The notes: a model not told the origin generated them from the sequence alone. A stretch of 64,000 nucleotides of DNA from Cordilura impudica (GCA_963682025.1 OY821519.1:141784429-141848428); one strand, 5' to 3'; counted from the stretch's first letter, positions 43,553-55,281 are shown. Made by a program: numbers and translations.

Positions 43553-46131
43553 ACACTTGTATCGGCGTTTTGAAAGTTTACATCTGAATTTTATTGGAGG
43601 GGGGACCATGTGACCCTTCTTACATTTTAGGGTATAAAATGTGTTCATCAAATTTTTGTAAAATGTTACGGAGCACATTTTTGTAGAATATGTTAACCCT
43701 CTAACTCCTCAAGGTATGGGTCTTTTTTGTCCTTCTTAAAAAAAAGAGCAAAAACACCATTAAAACAGGGATTTAAAGGGTTAATATGTTCCGCAAAAAT
43801 ATTATCCTTTACATTACAACAAAAACAATGAAAAGCAAAATCAAAACAAAAATCAAGTCCTATATTTCTTATTGTACTGAAAACGTGTCAATTTGCGGTG
43901 CATATATTGTGTTTTGTTTACTTAAAAAATAACAAAAAATTAAAGTAGATAAACAATTAAACTTTGCGTGTAGGATTTGTTTTGGCAGAAATGTCCAATT
44001 GTTTGGATAAATTTGATTTGTTTTGCTATATCTGCGGTAAACTTACTATATCGGAATAAAAAGTTACGTTTTTCATTAGTAAAGTTGAAGACATTTATAA
44101 AAGGTAATTTGAGCTAGAAGTTTTTCCGGATGAACTGTAGACGCCGAAGCATTGCTGTCGCATTTGTTATAACGGCTTAATTTTGTGCTCCAAAGGTAAT
44201 TCATTTTTATTTTTGTTAAAACTATAGTTTTATTTTTGATCTTTCGTTGAAGGTCAACGAAATTCAATGCAGTTTGGTATTCCTATGCGGTGGTTAGATC
44301 CAGGTGAACATAATGACGCTACGTGCTACGTGTGCCAAAATAGTCCTATATTAAAATTGAATAGATATAGATAAAGAGTTTTGTATACAAAGCCATCAGC
44401 GATGCTTCCAGTTCCGCATTATGACGAACTCCCAGTACCTGTGCTACAACTTCGAAGTCCTAGTCATTATCTTGATGGAACAATCGCTGAAACAGGAACC
44501 CTTTATTACGTAGGTAGTGATTACACAGGAATTGAAGTTATCCCAAGACCAATATTAATGTCGCAAGAGCATTTACATGCATTGGCTCAGAGACTGAATC
44601 TGTCTAAAAACAAATCAGAAATTTTAGCTGCAGACTTAAAAAGTCTTCATCTACTTGAACTTGGTGTCGATGTTACCAGCTTTCGTAAGCGTCAAGACAG
44701 CTTTCTGCCGTTCTTTTCAGTAAACGATGATAACACGTTTGCTTATTGCAACGATATTAAAGGAATAATGAATGCAATAAATTTTGAGTACAACCACGAG
44801 GACTGGCGTATATTTATTGATCCATCTAAGAAGAATCTAAAAGCTGCACTTCTGTATTAAGATAATACCAAAAATCCTATTCCAATTGCCTATGGAATGA
44901 ACATTAAAGAAACCATACCTTTCAGGTATGCAGGACGGATACGTTAAGTACGGATGCTTTTTATTGCATGGAAGGGCGACCAAAAAACAATGGAAGTTGA
45001 GAGCTGAGGGGACATTAGGAGAGCATAATGTCGTTCATCAACCATTGGTACCAACTGAAAAAATTCTCTTACCACCATTGCATATCAAACTTGGTGTGGT
45101 AAAAAACTTTGTTAAATGTCTGGACAGAAATGGATCAGCATTCAATTTTCTGAAAACAATGTTTCAAAAATTAAGCGAAGTAAAGATTCAAGAAGGTACG
45201 TATGTGTTCTTCAAGTCGTTGTTATTGTTAAAAGCTTTAAAATTAGTTTCATACCAATAGGTGTTTTTGTTGGTCCAGATATAAGAAAGCTAATGCAAAA
45301 CGTTGACTTCGACGAAATGATGTCACCAATTGAGCTTGATATACAATGTCTTAGGCAAAATTCGTTCTCCTACTGCTCGAATATACGTAGATACCATGCT
45401 TAGAGCTTTTGAAAAACAAAAATTCATTTTCTAAATTCCCATATGGATTACTTTGAGAACCAGTTGTCAACAGAATCTGATGAGCATGGTGAAAAATTTC
45501 ATCAGACATGCGCACCCATTGAAGAACGTTATAAAAGCAAAAGCATTCATTCGCTTATCGCTGAAATATGCTGGACATTGTATGATAATGAAGTGGAATT
45601 GCCTAGAGCTAAAAAAAAAATGTAATTAATTAATACTTCCTATCCAAATTTGCTATCGAAGGTAAACTAATAGAGATATTAGTGATTTTAGTTAAATTTG
45701 AACTATTTCTTTCTTTCATGCTAAATTTTTGGGTTACTTTAAAAAAAAAATTCTTAATAAATGCGAAATTAACCCTAAGCTCTCTTTTGTTGTATCTTAT
45801 TTCTTACTTTCTGGTTGAATTTTCCATTTTGGTGTATTCAGGGACTTATAGTAAAATATCATGGCGAATATTTTTGAGGAACATTTTAACCCCTCTTTTT
45901 TAAAAGAAGGACAAAAATGACCCATACGTTAATGAGTTAGAGGGTTAACACATTCTACAAAAATGTTCTCCGTAACATTTTACATAAATTTGCTGAACAC
46001 ATTTTATATCTAAAATGTAAGAAGGGTCACATGGTTTCTTATGCCGATGAACAATAAGAATGTGCCAGAGCTGGAAACTTTAACCCCACCCTAAAATGAA
46101 ATGCTGATGCAAACTTTCAAAACGCCGATAC
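43553..46131 (+). mobile_element. Long-TIR DNA transposon, family L copy 1
   Basis: The left arm (43553-43740) and right arm (45898-46131) are inverted copies. Shared phrases, read inward, are TGTATCGGCGTTTTGAAAGT, CATGTGACCCTTCTTACATT, AAAATGTTACGGAG and GTTAACCCTCTAACTC; the left arm has a gap of roughly 60 bases relative to the right. Between them lies an interrupted transposase-like gene (43991-45624) on the plus strand. The subterminal word GTGTATCGGCG is also in the ends of copy 2 (58316-60924). The outer ends are eroded, so the target duplication is not visible. Confidence 0.82.
43991..45624 (+). pseudogene. Family L transposase-like gene with two introns, broken
   Basis: The ATG at 43991 opens MSNCLDKFDLFCYICGKLTI. 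After two stops the cysteine-rich N-terminus continues with KHCCRICYNGLILCSK. A 57-bp GT-AG intron (44196-44252) joins to GQRNSMQFGIPMRWLDPGEH and CYVC. The main block (44381-44860) includes ITPF-like SFLPFFSVNDD, YCNDIKGIMNAI and DWRIFIDPSKKNLKAALL. Further blocks PPLHIKLGVVKNFVKCLDRN (45087) and a second intron (45196-45260) lead to GVFVGPDIRKLM, and the end has SDEHGEKFHQTCAPIEERY. Several frameshifts and stops are present. Proteins with LPPLHIKLG and SDEHGERFHQD are very common in arthropods; their superfamily is not clear to me. A catalytic role for the IDPS and SDEH acids is a guess. Confidence 0.75.
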
Positions 46132-46861
46132 ACGTGCTTTTTTCTTTGTCTCCTCTGTCAAAATTTAAAGGCGGACCTTGTAATTTTGGAAAATTTGATT
46201 TTGTTGTACATTGTTATTGAATGTTGTACAGTGTTATGGGATATGACACTAAATATTAGTTTTAAGTATAATATCTATATATTAATACGTAAAGGTAAAG
46301 TTTTAATTCCCTTTTTAAGCAATATGTGGGCACGGAGGAGTGTGAAAATTGGCATAGCTATAGTTCATATGGAGGAGAAGCTGAGAATGATAAAATTTGT
46401 GTTTAATCTGTCTTAAAAATATATTAAATTAAATAAAATAAAATATTTATGTAGGATTTACCTTTTTCCCTTCGACACTTCAGAAATCACAACCCGTCAC
46501 TTTAATTTTAGTAGTACGTACATATATTTTAATATTATCAATTACAAAATTTATTATGCGCTTTTGACCTTATTCCACCGGCTGCTGCTAGAGAACTGTC
46601 CTGACTTTTAAAATGTTCGTTTAGCGTTGTCCGACTTTGTCTGTTTTATCTCCTATGTGTCTGTCTCTGTCTGTGTCTTACTATCCTACTCACACCCATA
46701 GTGTCTATTATTAGTCCATGGCCTACTGGTGTCAAAATATCAGTTATATTTAAATGTACGTCCTAATACGTTTTTCCTGTCCTGGTCCGTCTTAGTGCCG
46801 ATCCTACATTTATAATAATTCGTTACACCCTGTTAATGCGACTGATTTAAATTATATTAGA
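46132..46861. other. Non-coding stretch
   Basis: No gene is supported. A 76-codon frame at 46186-46416 has no recognisable motif. A CTGT/GTCT-rich patch lies at 46640-46680. Confidence 0.4.
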
Positions 46862-47036
46862 CGCTCTGTGTTGAATTGTGAATTTGCTAAAATTGATTAA
46901 CATACCTGTAGGCTGATTTAAACATTCATAAATTTTGTATATATGTAGATTAAAAAGTATTTGAAGACAAAAATTGAATGAAAAATTAATATATCCTAGA
47001 ATTTGCACTCGAATTTCGAGTGCTGGGCTATACTAG
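46862..47036 (+). mobile_element. Short non-autonomous Helitron, copy D (5'-truncated)
   Basis: Only the 3' half of the element is present. It includes the hairpin sequence CTCGAATTTCGAG followed 16 bases later by CTAG|T. The 5' TCTATAATATT end is missing. Confidence 0.82.
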
Positions 47037-48014
47037 TAAATAATAAATACGAATTTAATATTAATAAAAAAAATTTATAACTCGAATTTGCATTTTTTTT
47101 TTTGCTCGCACGGAATAAACACCTTTTCAAAAAAAAAAAAAAAAAAAAAATAAAAATGAAATTGACTTATTTATATATAGTCACTTAAATTAGTTGACAA
47201 TTATTGTAGAATATAAAAACCAAAGTAATAGAAAAATTGGATGCAGTTATAAGTACAGACATGCACTCGAAGATCATAGAACTCAGTGATGCATTTTATT
47301 TTTTTGCTCGTAACTGTAAATCAAAATATATGAAATTTATAATTTTTGTGTTCGATGGATTAAAAAATTGCGGAATTTACATTAAGCACTATAGTATAGT
47401 TGAATTTTCATGAATTTTTAAAATTTAGCTAAAGAAAAAATATTTTAAATTAAAACAAATTGTTTTTATGCTTAAATTTTTATAATTTCGATACTTAACG
47501 AGTCCCATTATACGAACATATCTAACTATTGTGACTAATATCGAAACTATTGTGGAAGTTAATCCCTTTGATTTGGCCAGACTCGTAACAGATAAAATAA
47601 TCTGCCATTACACATTATTAAAGTACCAATATCAAGTGAACGAAATATGTATATGGCAACACTTAAGTTTTAAATTGCTCTCATTCGTTGGCATGGCAAT
47701 TAAATGATATAAACCAACCATTCTCATCTCATATCCTTTAGCAATAATTATACATTTTACGTAGATATGTACGTATAAATTGATATTGCATATTTTAAGG
47801 CTGTGGAGAATGAAATATTTTACTGCATATTTATCACAGCTTTTAATTAGCAATTATTATTAATACGTATAAATACGCTTTATGCAAATTTATATAATTG
47901 GCTTTAAAATTCAAGTAAAATCACTTAAGACTCGATCAATTTTTATTTGTGTTTAATTACTCGTAGTTCAAAGTAATTTCCAACTATTACGATTCAAAAT
48001 TTAGGTTCTGAAAA
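47037..48014. other. Non-coding stretch
   Basis: No gene is supported. AT-rich, with an A22 tract near 47129-47150. Nothing recognised. Confidence 0.4.
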
Positions 48015-48380
48015 TCTATTATATTAATAGGCAAGGCGATTTCTTGTGACCGATATAATTATTTTAATTAATAACCGATTTTGACAAAAAAAAAACCCCC
48101 CCATTTGAAAGATATTTATTTTTAGCTGTCTACCAGATTTAGAGATTTGCGCCGTCTGGGACATTTTGTTGGAGTAATGCTCATTTAAAATTGCTACTAA
48201 CACATACATAAAATACATACTGTGTGTGTGTTTATTATAAATATCAAAAGCCCTGTGTTGAATTGTAAATTGACTAAAATTGATTAGCATACCTTTATGC
48301 TCTTATAATATTATATATTTAATGAAAAAATAAAATTTCCTAGAATTTGCACTCGAATTTCGAGGGCTGGGCTCTGCTAG
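48015..48380 (+). mobile_element. Short non-autonomous Helitron, copy E
   Basis: It starts A|TCTATTATATTAATAGGC and ends CTAG|T with the hairpin sequence CTCGAATTTCGAG before it. It is complete in outline though more diverged internally (an A8C6 run at 48090-48105). Confidence 0.88.
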
Positions 48381-49439
48381 TATTATTAAATGTGTTAAAC
48401 GGTTTTTAAAAATTAATTTTAAATTTAAGTACATGTGTGCTAAATATATACGCTCCGAATATGCAAACCCTCTGATAAAAGATAAAAGTTGTTTTATAAT
48501 ATTTGAGTTTTTTCTTTTTTTTTATTGAAAAAATAAAATATTTGTGCATTTATTATTAAGTATTTAAATTTTATATTTATATTTCTCTGTTTTGTTGACT
48601 TTAACTACTGCATTATTGTTTATATTTCTTTTTAATTTATTAATCCCTTTAATAATTTGTTATAATTTTTTTCTTTTTTCCATTCATTTTGTTTCAATAT
48701 GCTACGCTTGCTTTTCCGATTGTGTTTTTGATTGTGTGTTACGTTTTTTTTTTGTGCATTATTGCCTGTGTATTTGTCTTGCAATTTATTTTATTTATAT
48801 CATTTGTTTGCATATAAATAAATAAATTGTCTATAATTTCTCGGCCATCATCCCGGCAACAATTGTTTACTGTTTGTTTTATTTTTGTTGCACTTTGCGT
48901 CATGTGATGTATGTTGCGCGCTTCAAATGTGTTTGTCAACTTTATTTTATGTTTTGTACGTAGAATTTTGGAAAGCAAAATAAGGTTTGTTTCTTTTTTT
49001 ATTTTAATTTTTTATTTTCAAATTAATTATGGTTTTGGTTGGAGGTTTGGTTTTGTTTCTTATTAATCTATTATTATTAATTATTAATTCTGTGAAATAC
49101 GGAATATATGTATTAACAAATCAGGATTAGAATTGTTTTCAATATTGTGTGTGTTAGAGAAGAAGAAATCTTATATAATAATTTCATAAAATTATAACAA
49201 ATCTATGGATATTTTTAATTAGATAATTATTATGTTTAATTGATTACATGAAATTAGTGCAAAGGCCTACCGTGAGATATGAACCTGCACCTTGCTAGAA
49301 GAAGTATCCGCACTCTTGAAGCTGAAAATTTTAAATGTTAATAAAAGTTTGAATTAAATATTTTGAATTACATATTAGGAATTTTACTTGTTTTTCAAAT
49401 AATCTAACCCATAAAAACATAGTTTTTATTAAAACTCTT
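48381..49439. other. Non-coding stretch, T-rich
   Basis: No gene is supported. Pyrimidine-rich DNA at 48480-48780 and around 48990-49020 resembles ordinary fly intron. Nothing recognised. Confidence 0.4.
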
Positions 49440-49950
49440 TCTTTCCTTATGCATGTGAGTTTTGAATCTCTCCTTGACTGTGCGTGACCGTGTGTGACTA
49501 TTTTAAAATTAATCTTTGGCCACAACAAGTCTATGGATAAAATTTCAGATCTATCGCAAGAGTGATAGTGAGGTTTTAATCTCTCCGTGACTGTGCGCGA
49601 CTATGCGTGACTGTGCGTGACTATGTCAAATTTAATCCTTTTTCACAGCAAGTCTATCGATCAAGTTTCAGATCGATCGGAAAAGTGGAAATGGGTTTTA
49701 AATCACTCCGTGACTGTGCGTGACTGTGCGTGACTATGCGGGACTGTGCGTGTCTATGTCGAAGTTAATCTTTCTTTACAGCAATTATACCGATCAAGTT
49801 TCAGATTGATTGGATGTGGGGAAATCCGTTTTAAATCTCTCCGTGACTGTGAGAGACTATGAGTGACTGTGCATGACTAAGTCAAAGTTAATCTTTTTCT
49901 GTATGGACCAAGTTTCAGATCGATCGTATGAGGGGGAATGGGGTTGCCCC
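49440..49950. repeat. Tandem repeat of about 120-bp units with inner GTGACTGTGC repeats
   Basis: Four imperfect units each hold, in order, TCTCTCCGTGACTGTGCGTG with two to four runs of the 10-base word GTGACTGTGC or GTGACTATGC, then TTAATCTTT, CAGCAAGTCTAT and ATCAAGTTTCAGATCGATCG. Unit starts are near 49465, 49580, 49705 and 49835. No coding content. Confidence 0.85.
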
Positions 49951-50149
49951 ACGATAGACAGACAAACAGAGAGTATGAGTTAAAAGAAAGATTTTAACAA
50001 AGTTACGGAACGTATTTACTGAAATTTTTACTTGTTTACAAATCAAACAACGTTTAGCACATAGGAAGCCATTAGTTTCCGTTATAAATAGGAAAATGAG
50101 TATGTAAACTAGGCTCCAAAATTTAGGAAGTTTGTTTTATTTTTTGATG

Positions 50150-50648
50150 GAAGTAATTTTTGCATTTTCGGCATTGGGGGAAAAAGTTAGTTTGGCGAAC
50201 AAGTGGAACTGTATTAAACAAAGAAAATCTTTTGCCAACTTTTATACACGGTGGATGTGACATTATGGTTTGCGGTTGTATGGCAGACAGCGGGGTTGGT
50301 AAAATCATATTTATTGAGTGTATAATGGATCAAATTAAAACAAAAACTAAAACAAAGCGACCAACAACTGGGTCTTGGAGAAGATTTTTGGTTCCAACAG
50401 GATGATGATGCAAAACATACGGCGCACAATGTTAAACTGTGATTGCTCTACAATACTAAAAATCAATTCAAATCACCGTTAGAGCGCACTATAAAATTAC
50501 TTCAAAGAAACGTCTAGAAATGTTTAAAAATGTCATTTTGTATAAGTGGAGTAAAAGTAGAAAAGAGGATACTTTTAACTTGTTTAAGTTGATGCCAAAT
50601 AGGTTCCAAGATGTGCGAAAGCATAAAGAATATGGTACAGAATACTAA
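50150..50648 (+). pseudogene. Tc1-like transposase remnant
   Basis: The frame at 50160 gives LVWRTSGTVLNKENLLPTF, HGGCDIMVCGCMADSGVGKI and a FIECIMD block. After frameshifts it gives QQDDDAKHTAHNVKL (50395), the second catalytic aspartate region, then KNVILYKWSKSRKEDTFNL and LMPNRFQDVRKHK at the C-terminus (50525-50645). The third acidic block is lost. The N-terminal DNA-binding half is absent. Confidence 0.88.
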
Positions 50649-50893
50649 TTTAAACAATATTTAAATTAATTTTTTTTTTGTATTACGAGTAATGTTTTTT
50701 CTTATGGATATTTTCTTTTTTACGTTTTTTACCTGCATAAAATTTGTTATAGGCAATAAACCATTAAATAAATTTAAAAATAAATAATAATTAGCTTAAT
50801 AATTTTTTTATAAAAAAATAGTTCAGCTTATTTAAATTTTTTCTTATTTTTTTGTCAGTTTTAATTGGGACTAAGGGAAGCGCTTGGTAAAAG
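50649..50893. other. Non-coding spacer
   Basis: AT-rich spacer between the Tc1 remnant and the foldback. Nothing recognised. Confidence 0.4.
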
Positions 50894-51228
50894 TGGGAAA
50901 ATGCATGCTAAATTATGGGAAAATGCCGATTAAGTCCATAGGAAATGCATGCCAAATGGTAAAAATGCATGTCAAAAATGGCAAAATGTTTGCTAATTTT
51001 GGGCAAATTTATGGGAAAATGCATGCTAAAAATGGGATTTTTCTGTTAAAAATGGGAAAAATTTGCATGCTAAATGTAGGGAAATTAAGAAAAATTATTT
51101 TCAAAGCTGCAAATAAAAAAAATCTTTCAAAAAACAAAAACATGCACATGACATGCATTTTTACCATTTGAATGCATTTCCTATAGACTTACTAGGCATT
51201 TTCCCATAATTTAGCATGCATTTTCCCA
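50894..51228. repeat. Foldback repeat with 80-base arms
   Basis: The arm 50894-50974 and the arm 51149-51228 are inverted copies with few differences. Both contain TGGGAAAATGCATGCTAAAT and GGAAATGCAT. The loop of about 170 bases repeats AAAATGCATGCTAAA-like words. It would form a long hairpin as single strand. No coding function. Confidence 0.88.
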
Positions 51229-51737
51229 TTTCTGTACAGCAAAACCAATTCTCTCGTTTTAATTTTCAGTATATGGATACTTTTTCTAGCAAGTGTATGA
51301 ATATTGAATACAGATAGAAACCAAAATTGACCAAGATATGCATCGTGTGTTAGTATTTGGCCGAACTTATACCGATTTTGTCAAATTATCGATCGTAAAG
51401 AAAATGTTTTTATTTTAAATAAATAGTTTGGGAAGAATTTGAATTATGTTAAATATAACAACTGACAGATATTTCATTCATCCGATTTTTGGATTGTTAC
51501 AAAAACGAAATAAATAAAAAGGATATTTTTAAAAATATGGCGATTATATTTCAAATGCTTAGTTTTTTTTTAACAACAATATAAATTACTTTAAAATATA
51601 TTTTTTTGGAAAAATGGTTAGGTAATATTAAAGCTGGTAAAATTCTAGTTAACATGTAACAACCATCAGAATAGGTTGTGCTGAGAATATTGAAAATTTT
51701 AGCTCTTTAAAAAGGAGAAACAGCTCTTAATATTTTA
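51229..51737. other. Non-coding spacer
   Basis: AT-rich DNA between the foldback and Helitron copy F. Nothing recognised. Confidence 0.4.
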
Positions 51738-52120
51738 CTAGCAGATTCCAGCCCTCAAAATTCAAGTGAAAATTCTGGGAAATTTAATTTTTATTTCATT
51801 TAATAAAGACTCTAAAGGTGTGGTATGCTAATCAATTTTACTCAATTCACAATTCAACACATTTTGCAAACACATTAACAAATTTAATATATGTACACAC
51901 ACCCAGCATTGTATAATTTTATATATGTGTTAGTAGCAACTTTAAATGTATTTTTCTCAAAAAAAAAAAAAAAAATTAAATTAAAATTCTAAAAATCTGT
52001 AAATCTTGTGGACAGCTAAAAAGAAATACCTTTCAAATGATGGATGTTTGGTCCAAATAGGATTAAAACTGACAATCTAACATCGGTAACAAGAAATCGC
52101 CTTGCCTATTAATGTTATAT
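51738..52120 (-). mobile_element. Short non-autonomous Helitron, copy F
   Basis: On the minus strand it ends CTAG|T at 51738, with a decayed hairpin, and matches the other copies over its whole length. Its 5' end near 52120 is blurred (TAATGTTATATTTTTTATAT in place of the standard terminus). Confidence 0.82.
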
Positions 52121-52322
52121 TTTTTATATATCCTAGACCACTATGTGTTGAGAGTATAATAAGGTTGTGCTAATGTTTATAACTACCAGATATATGTGAA
52201 AGATATCTACCTTTTATTATACCGATCTACTCAAAATCACTTTCTGAGTCGATTTAGCATTATGTCCGTCCATCCGTCTGTCTGTTCATGTGGGCTTTGC
52301 AATCAAACTACAGGTCACAAAT

Positions 52323-53017
52323 CTGTGGTTTTCTAGAATAACCGCGTATGTCATAAAATCGAAAATGTTCAGAGGAGCCAACAAACGTTATATTTGAAAT
52401 TATGGGCTCGATATAAAGTTTTTAGAGATTTTTATTTAACAGTCCTGTAGATATGGGCAATAAATACTTTATATAAAATTTTGAGTCAAAAATCTTCAGA
52501 GGAATAGATCCTAGAGGAGGACGAAAAAAACAATATGTAAATAACACTTAAAGTGTGTACAGACAAAACGACTTATGTCGACAAACGTCGTATTCTTTGA
52601 AAAAGAAAACTATTAATGCAACCATCCATGTAGACATAAGTTATTGTTGCTTGAAAAATGGATTTTTTTTTTTGTTCGTCAACAAAAAGTTTACGGGACT
52701 TAGGATGAGAATATAACAACGTGTCAAGAATAAAATTATAAAACACAAGTTTTTATAAGTTATAAACTGAAAAATAATCCAAAATTATTTTGCTTTTTTT
52801 TTCATTAATAACATCGTATGTCGCTATGTATCGTTTTCTGCGAAAATAATTTGTCAGCGATCAAACGTAGGTTGACATACGTCGATAGTGCTGCAAACTA
52901 ATTTAATAAACGTTTAATTTACGTCGTTTTTTAAGAGCGTTCAAAATTATTATATTTGGCATCGTTAACTCAAAACTGACAAAAATGGACATACGCGGTT
53001 GTTCCAGAAAACCACAG
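52323..53017. mobile_element. TIR element (MITE-like), complete copy
   Basis: Ends CTGTGGTTTTCTAGAATAAC and the inverse at 52987-53017 are terminal repeats of about 30 bp. The 4-bp word AAAT flanks both sides (52319-52322 and 53018-53021). Its 695 bp match 1-641 in the opposite orientation. It has inner repeats of CGACAAACGTCG and ACTTATGTCGAC type and no gene. Confidence 0.85.
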
Positions 53018-53164
53018 AAATATGAAAAGATTTTGTTGAAATTTTATCTATAAGCTTTTGTTGGCCATAGAATGATAGCTATTTAAAAAATTCAGACCTA
53101 GCCCCCCATGCAAATGACGGCTATGAGATTGATTAAAATTGCCCTAATATCCAGATAATATAAA

Positions 53165-53526
53165 CTAGCAGATTCCAGCCCTTTTTCTAGGAAATTTTAT
53201 TTTTTCATTAAATAAAGACCCTAAAAGTATGCTAATCAATTATAGCCAATTCACAAATCAACACAAAGAACAAACTCATTTTTATTACAAACACATTATC
53301 AAATTTAATAAACACATACATAGCATTTTATAATTTTATGTATGTGTTAGTAGCAACTTTAAATGCAATTTACTCAAAATAAAGGAAAAATTTTTAAAAT
53401 CTGTAAATCTGCAAATCGGCTTAAAAGAAATACCTTTCAAATAATATACGTTTGGTCAAAATCGGAATAAAATGGTAGAACAAAACATCAGTCACAAGAA
53501 ATCGCCTAGCCTATTAATATTATAGA
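53165..53526 (-). mobile_element. Short non-autonomous Helitron, copy G
   Basis: On the minus strand it starts A|TCTATAATATTAATAGGC at 53526 and ends CTAG|T at 53165. The hairpin sequence before CTAG is deleted (CCAGCCC joins straight to TTTTCTAGG). Its flanks rejoin the interrupted dispersed repeat exactly at an AT dinucleotide. Confidence 0.9.
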
Positions 53527-54300
53527 TTTATTACACCCATTACTCAGTAGTCCCGGCCTTTAATTAAATCTGTTAAAAAAAACTAAATATTTCATTGATT
53601 GACTCAGAATCACTTTCCGTCCGTCTGTCTGTCTGTGTACCCATGTAAACCTTGTAATCAAACTGTAAATATGAATATATTTTGATGAAATTTTGTAATT
53701 AGCTTTTTTCGGTCACTATTAAAATTTCGATCATCATTGAAATTGGTGCAAATATCTTTATGCTTTCGCATAGTCTCCATACAAATGATCCTCATGAGAT
53801 CGACTAAAATTGCCCTTAGATCTGATTTATCACATATATAGATTTTTGCAAATTTGGTTTATGTTTGTTTATTACACCCATTAATAAGTCCCCATATAAA
53901 GCTGCTTCCCAATCTTCAGTTAAATCTATCAATAATCAAAAATATTACATAATTTTTCTCAAAACTTGTTTGTATATGATTTTGCGAAAAATAACTGACT
54001 GCTACATATCTGTACAGGATGATTCCTGATAAAAAAAAAAATAGCATTCAATATGAACTTTTTCATAACTGCGGACAACAAATTTATAATAATGTCACTT
54101 AAATTTGGTTTATGCTTATCTTCTACATCCACTTAGTTGGATCTATAATCCTTGCTCTAAGCACATATTATCGAGCTATAATTTGCTTACTTGTTAAGAA
54201 TAAAACTTTAAAAAAATTATATTTTTGCTGATTTGTTTATTAAAGTTAATTATAAGTGTAAAATGTTAAACAAGTTGAGTGTTATATTCGGCTGTTCCGA

Positions 54301-55016
54301 ATCTTTTATACCCCCCACCCGTGTTCTAAACACAATAGTATAACCAAGGCTGTCAATTTAAGAGACAAAAAAGCCCATATTTTAAATAATAATGGCAAGA
54401 TTATTTACAATGTATTTAAAGTTAATAAGAAATTAACAAAATTAGTTGAAAGCAATTTTTAAGTGCATTGAGCATAAATGAAAACATATACAATTACATT
54501 TGTGTTTGTTTGTTTATTAGCAATGCATACGTATGTTTTGCTTGTTGTACAACAACAAGCACAGTGGTGCGGAGAATATAAAAATATATAACAGCACTAC
54601 TATGAATCAAAACACAAGTTATATGACACTATTTGGTATACGAGCATGTCTCAGTTTTGTGAAATAAAATATTTTATTAACAACATTCCGAGTTGCAACC
54701 CTTATATTAATGAAAGCGCTTAAGAAGAATTCGACTAAAAGTTAAACTAGCACGAATATCGGTAAAAGCAAAAACATGTGTTCACTTAAATATAATATGA
54801 ATTATCATATGTGAATTCGACTTGTAATGGGCCTTCTTTCTCAACTAAGAACATAAGCAAATTGCAGCGCTTTTCTGAGAGAACCACCCAGAAGACCGTC
54901 CTTGTGAAACACTCTTTCGCAGCTCATGGTGTAGAGTATTCTTTATTTGTGCTGTACCGAGTATAACGTACTCTGTTTTTTTTTTTACTATTTCAACTTA
55001 AATATTTTTAAATCTT
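54301..55016. other. Non-coding intron-like stretch
   Basis: No gene is supported. It is likely intronic DNA upstream of the host exon at 55576. The start has a TATACCCCCCACCCG dispersed-repeat tip. Confidence 0.4.
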
Positions 55017-55281
55017 ATTGTAAAAATAAAATATTCGAGCTCGAGGCCTGGAATTTTTTCTTTAATTAAAATTCTTCTTTATTCTCCAATATTTCGATAT
55101 TCATCGAATATCATCTTCAGAGAGTATAGTGGATTTTAATAAAAATACAAAATTAAAAATATTCTTGTAGTTGTTCATCACTTGTCATTTAAAATTGCAC
55201 TGCAAATATTGAAGAATAAAGAAGAATTTAAATTAAAGAAAAAAACCCAAGCCTCGAGCTCGAATATTTTAATTTTACAAT
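55017..55281. repeat. Foldback/MITE with 80-base arms
   Basis: The left arm (55017-55100) and right arm (55200-55281) are inverted copies. They share ATTGTAAAATAAAATATTCG-like sequence, GAGCTCGAGGC and an ATTCTTCTTTATTCT block. The loop of about 100 bases is AT-rich. It lies about 300 bases upstream of the host exon and would be in its intron. Confidence 0.82.

Larger units (their letters stand above)
52129..54300 (-). repeat. Dispersed repeat (two partial copies) split by later insertions
   Basis: Phrases of the 19143/32360 repeat run through 52129-52322, 53022-53164 and 53527-53575. A second truncated copy starts near 53594 and reaches about 54200. Removing the TIR element 52323-53017 with one AAAT, and Helitron copy G 53165-53526, restores continuous similarity. 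This gives the order of events: the repeat is older, the two elements landed later. Confidence 0.65.
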
